A stretch of DNA of 64,000 nucleotides from Osmia lignaria lignaria. Lineage: Eukaryota > Arthropoda > Insecta > Hymenoptera > Megachilidae. The notes beneath the pieces were generated by a model that saw only the letters and a program-made list of their open reading frames with translations, did not search any database and was not told where the DNA came from. The stretch lies in contig NC_135036.1 of the NCBI RefSeq assembly GCF_051020975.1, positions 8,680,001-8,744,000 on the forward strand, given 5' to 3'. The position numbers and the translations under genes are program-made. This document shows, one piece after another, positions 63,660 through 64,000 of this stretch (positions are counted from its first letter, which is position 1; each line of letters starts with the position of its first letter).

Positions 63660-63860
63660 CTCACGTCAAACACTTGACCAGTCAACAATAGACTCCTTGA
63701 AAAGAATAATTTCAAAGTGTGAATTTAAACAAAGTATTAAAAGTGATACGTGGCTAGCCAATTCTAATCTTAATCACGACAATTTCCCGTTTTATTAGAT
63801 ATTTTCTCACGATGCGTCCTCCGCGCTGTGCATTCTATGAACAGGAATTGGAACTAATGA
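63660..63860 (-). other. Candidate untranslated exon 1, minus-strand gene
   Basis: Its left end is a near-perfect donor on the minus strand (GACGTGAG then GTAAGTTAT from 63659). The right end is approximate, set by the DRE pair at 63872-63904 as presumed promoter. The interval contains only a short upstream frame on the minus strand (MHSAEDAS, then stop), which fits a leader. No initiator could be fixed, so the transcription start is uncertain by several tens of bases. Confidence 0.28.
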
Positions 63861-63871
63861 TGAGCGATACA

Positions 63872-63904
63872 GTATCGATATTTGGAATATCGAAATATCG
63901 ATAC
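63872..63904. promoter_or_regulatory. Paired DRE (TATCGATA) core-promoter palindrome
   Basis: TATCGATA occurs at 63873-63880 and again at 63896-63903, as the centres of a perfect 12-bp inverted repeat (GTATCGATATTT, nine bases, AAATATCGATAC). TATCGATA is the DREF-binding element found in many insect housekeeping-type promoters, often divergent ones. The surrounding AT-rich DNA and the adjacent leftward splice sites fit a promoter; a divergent rightward gene beyond the window is possible. Confidence 0.45.
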
Positions 63905-64000
63905 AATGTATACACAGTAAGGAGAAAATTAGTTAGAAAAAAAAATATAGAATGTATGCAATATTGATCTCAATGTATAGTAATGCATAAGTTAATAAAT

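Overview
The window looks like insect nuclear DNA, most likely from a hymenopteran (bee, ant, wasp or sawfly). The reasons are intermediate and patchy base composition with abundant CpG, AT-rich blocks alternating with CpG-rich ones, short arrays of the TTAGG telomere-type unit, and small microsatellites. There are no long unspliced genes, operon structure or ribosome-binding sites. I recognised no protein, tRNA, rRNA, snRNA or known insect microRNA. No gene is identified by homology, so every coding call below is a low-confidence candidate based on splice-site quality, open frame and composition.

Layout. From 1 to about 9 kb the DNA is non-coding-like. It carries a cluster of CACCCCTT/AAGGGGTG words (2.07-5.47 kb), a 26-codon frame with one hydrophobic helix (5.85 kb), the longest unbroken frame of the window (241 codons, minus strand, 6.45-7.18 kb) and three ATGCAAAT octamers. 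At 9.20-9.33 kb a segment with good splice signals at both ends is closed in every frame, as an untranslated or lncRNA exon would be. From 9.3 to 32 kb I see mostly long-intron or intergenic DNA. Candidate plus-strand exons then appear at 32.2 and 34.7 kb, 41.85 and 42.25 kb, 48.4 and 48.8 kb, and 51.7 and 52.06 kb. Each pair is in compatible splice phase, but I searched for such pairs, so phase agreement is weak support.

The best-supported element is at the right edge. Two TATCGATA (DRE-type) core-promoter words form a 12-bp inverted repeat at 63.87-63.90 kb. Beside it, reading leftward, are a strong donor (63660/63659), a strong acceptor (63308/63307) and a second exon with an ATG in good context ending at another strong donor. 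This suggests the 5' end of a minus-strand gene whose remaining exons I could not place. Much of the window could be its long introns or an intergenic desert; I cannot tell which.

Sequence-level signals not explained by any gene are the excess of CACCCCTT (at least 19 sites) and ATGCAAAT (at least 10), an all-same-strand set of CCAGCTCG words (8 to 0), a perfectly repeated 16-mer around an octamer, and a diverged repeat pair at 12.6/13.0 kb. I did not find a demonstrable new biological system.
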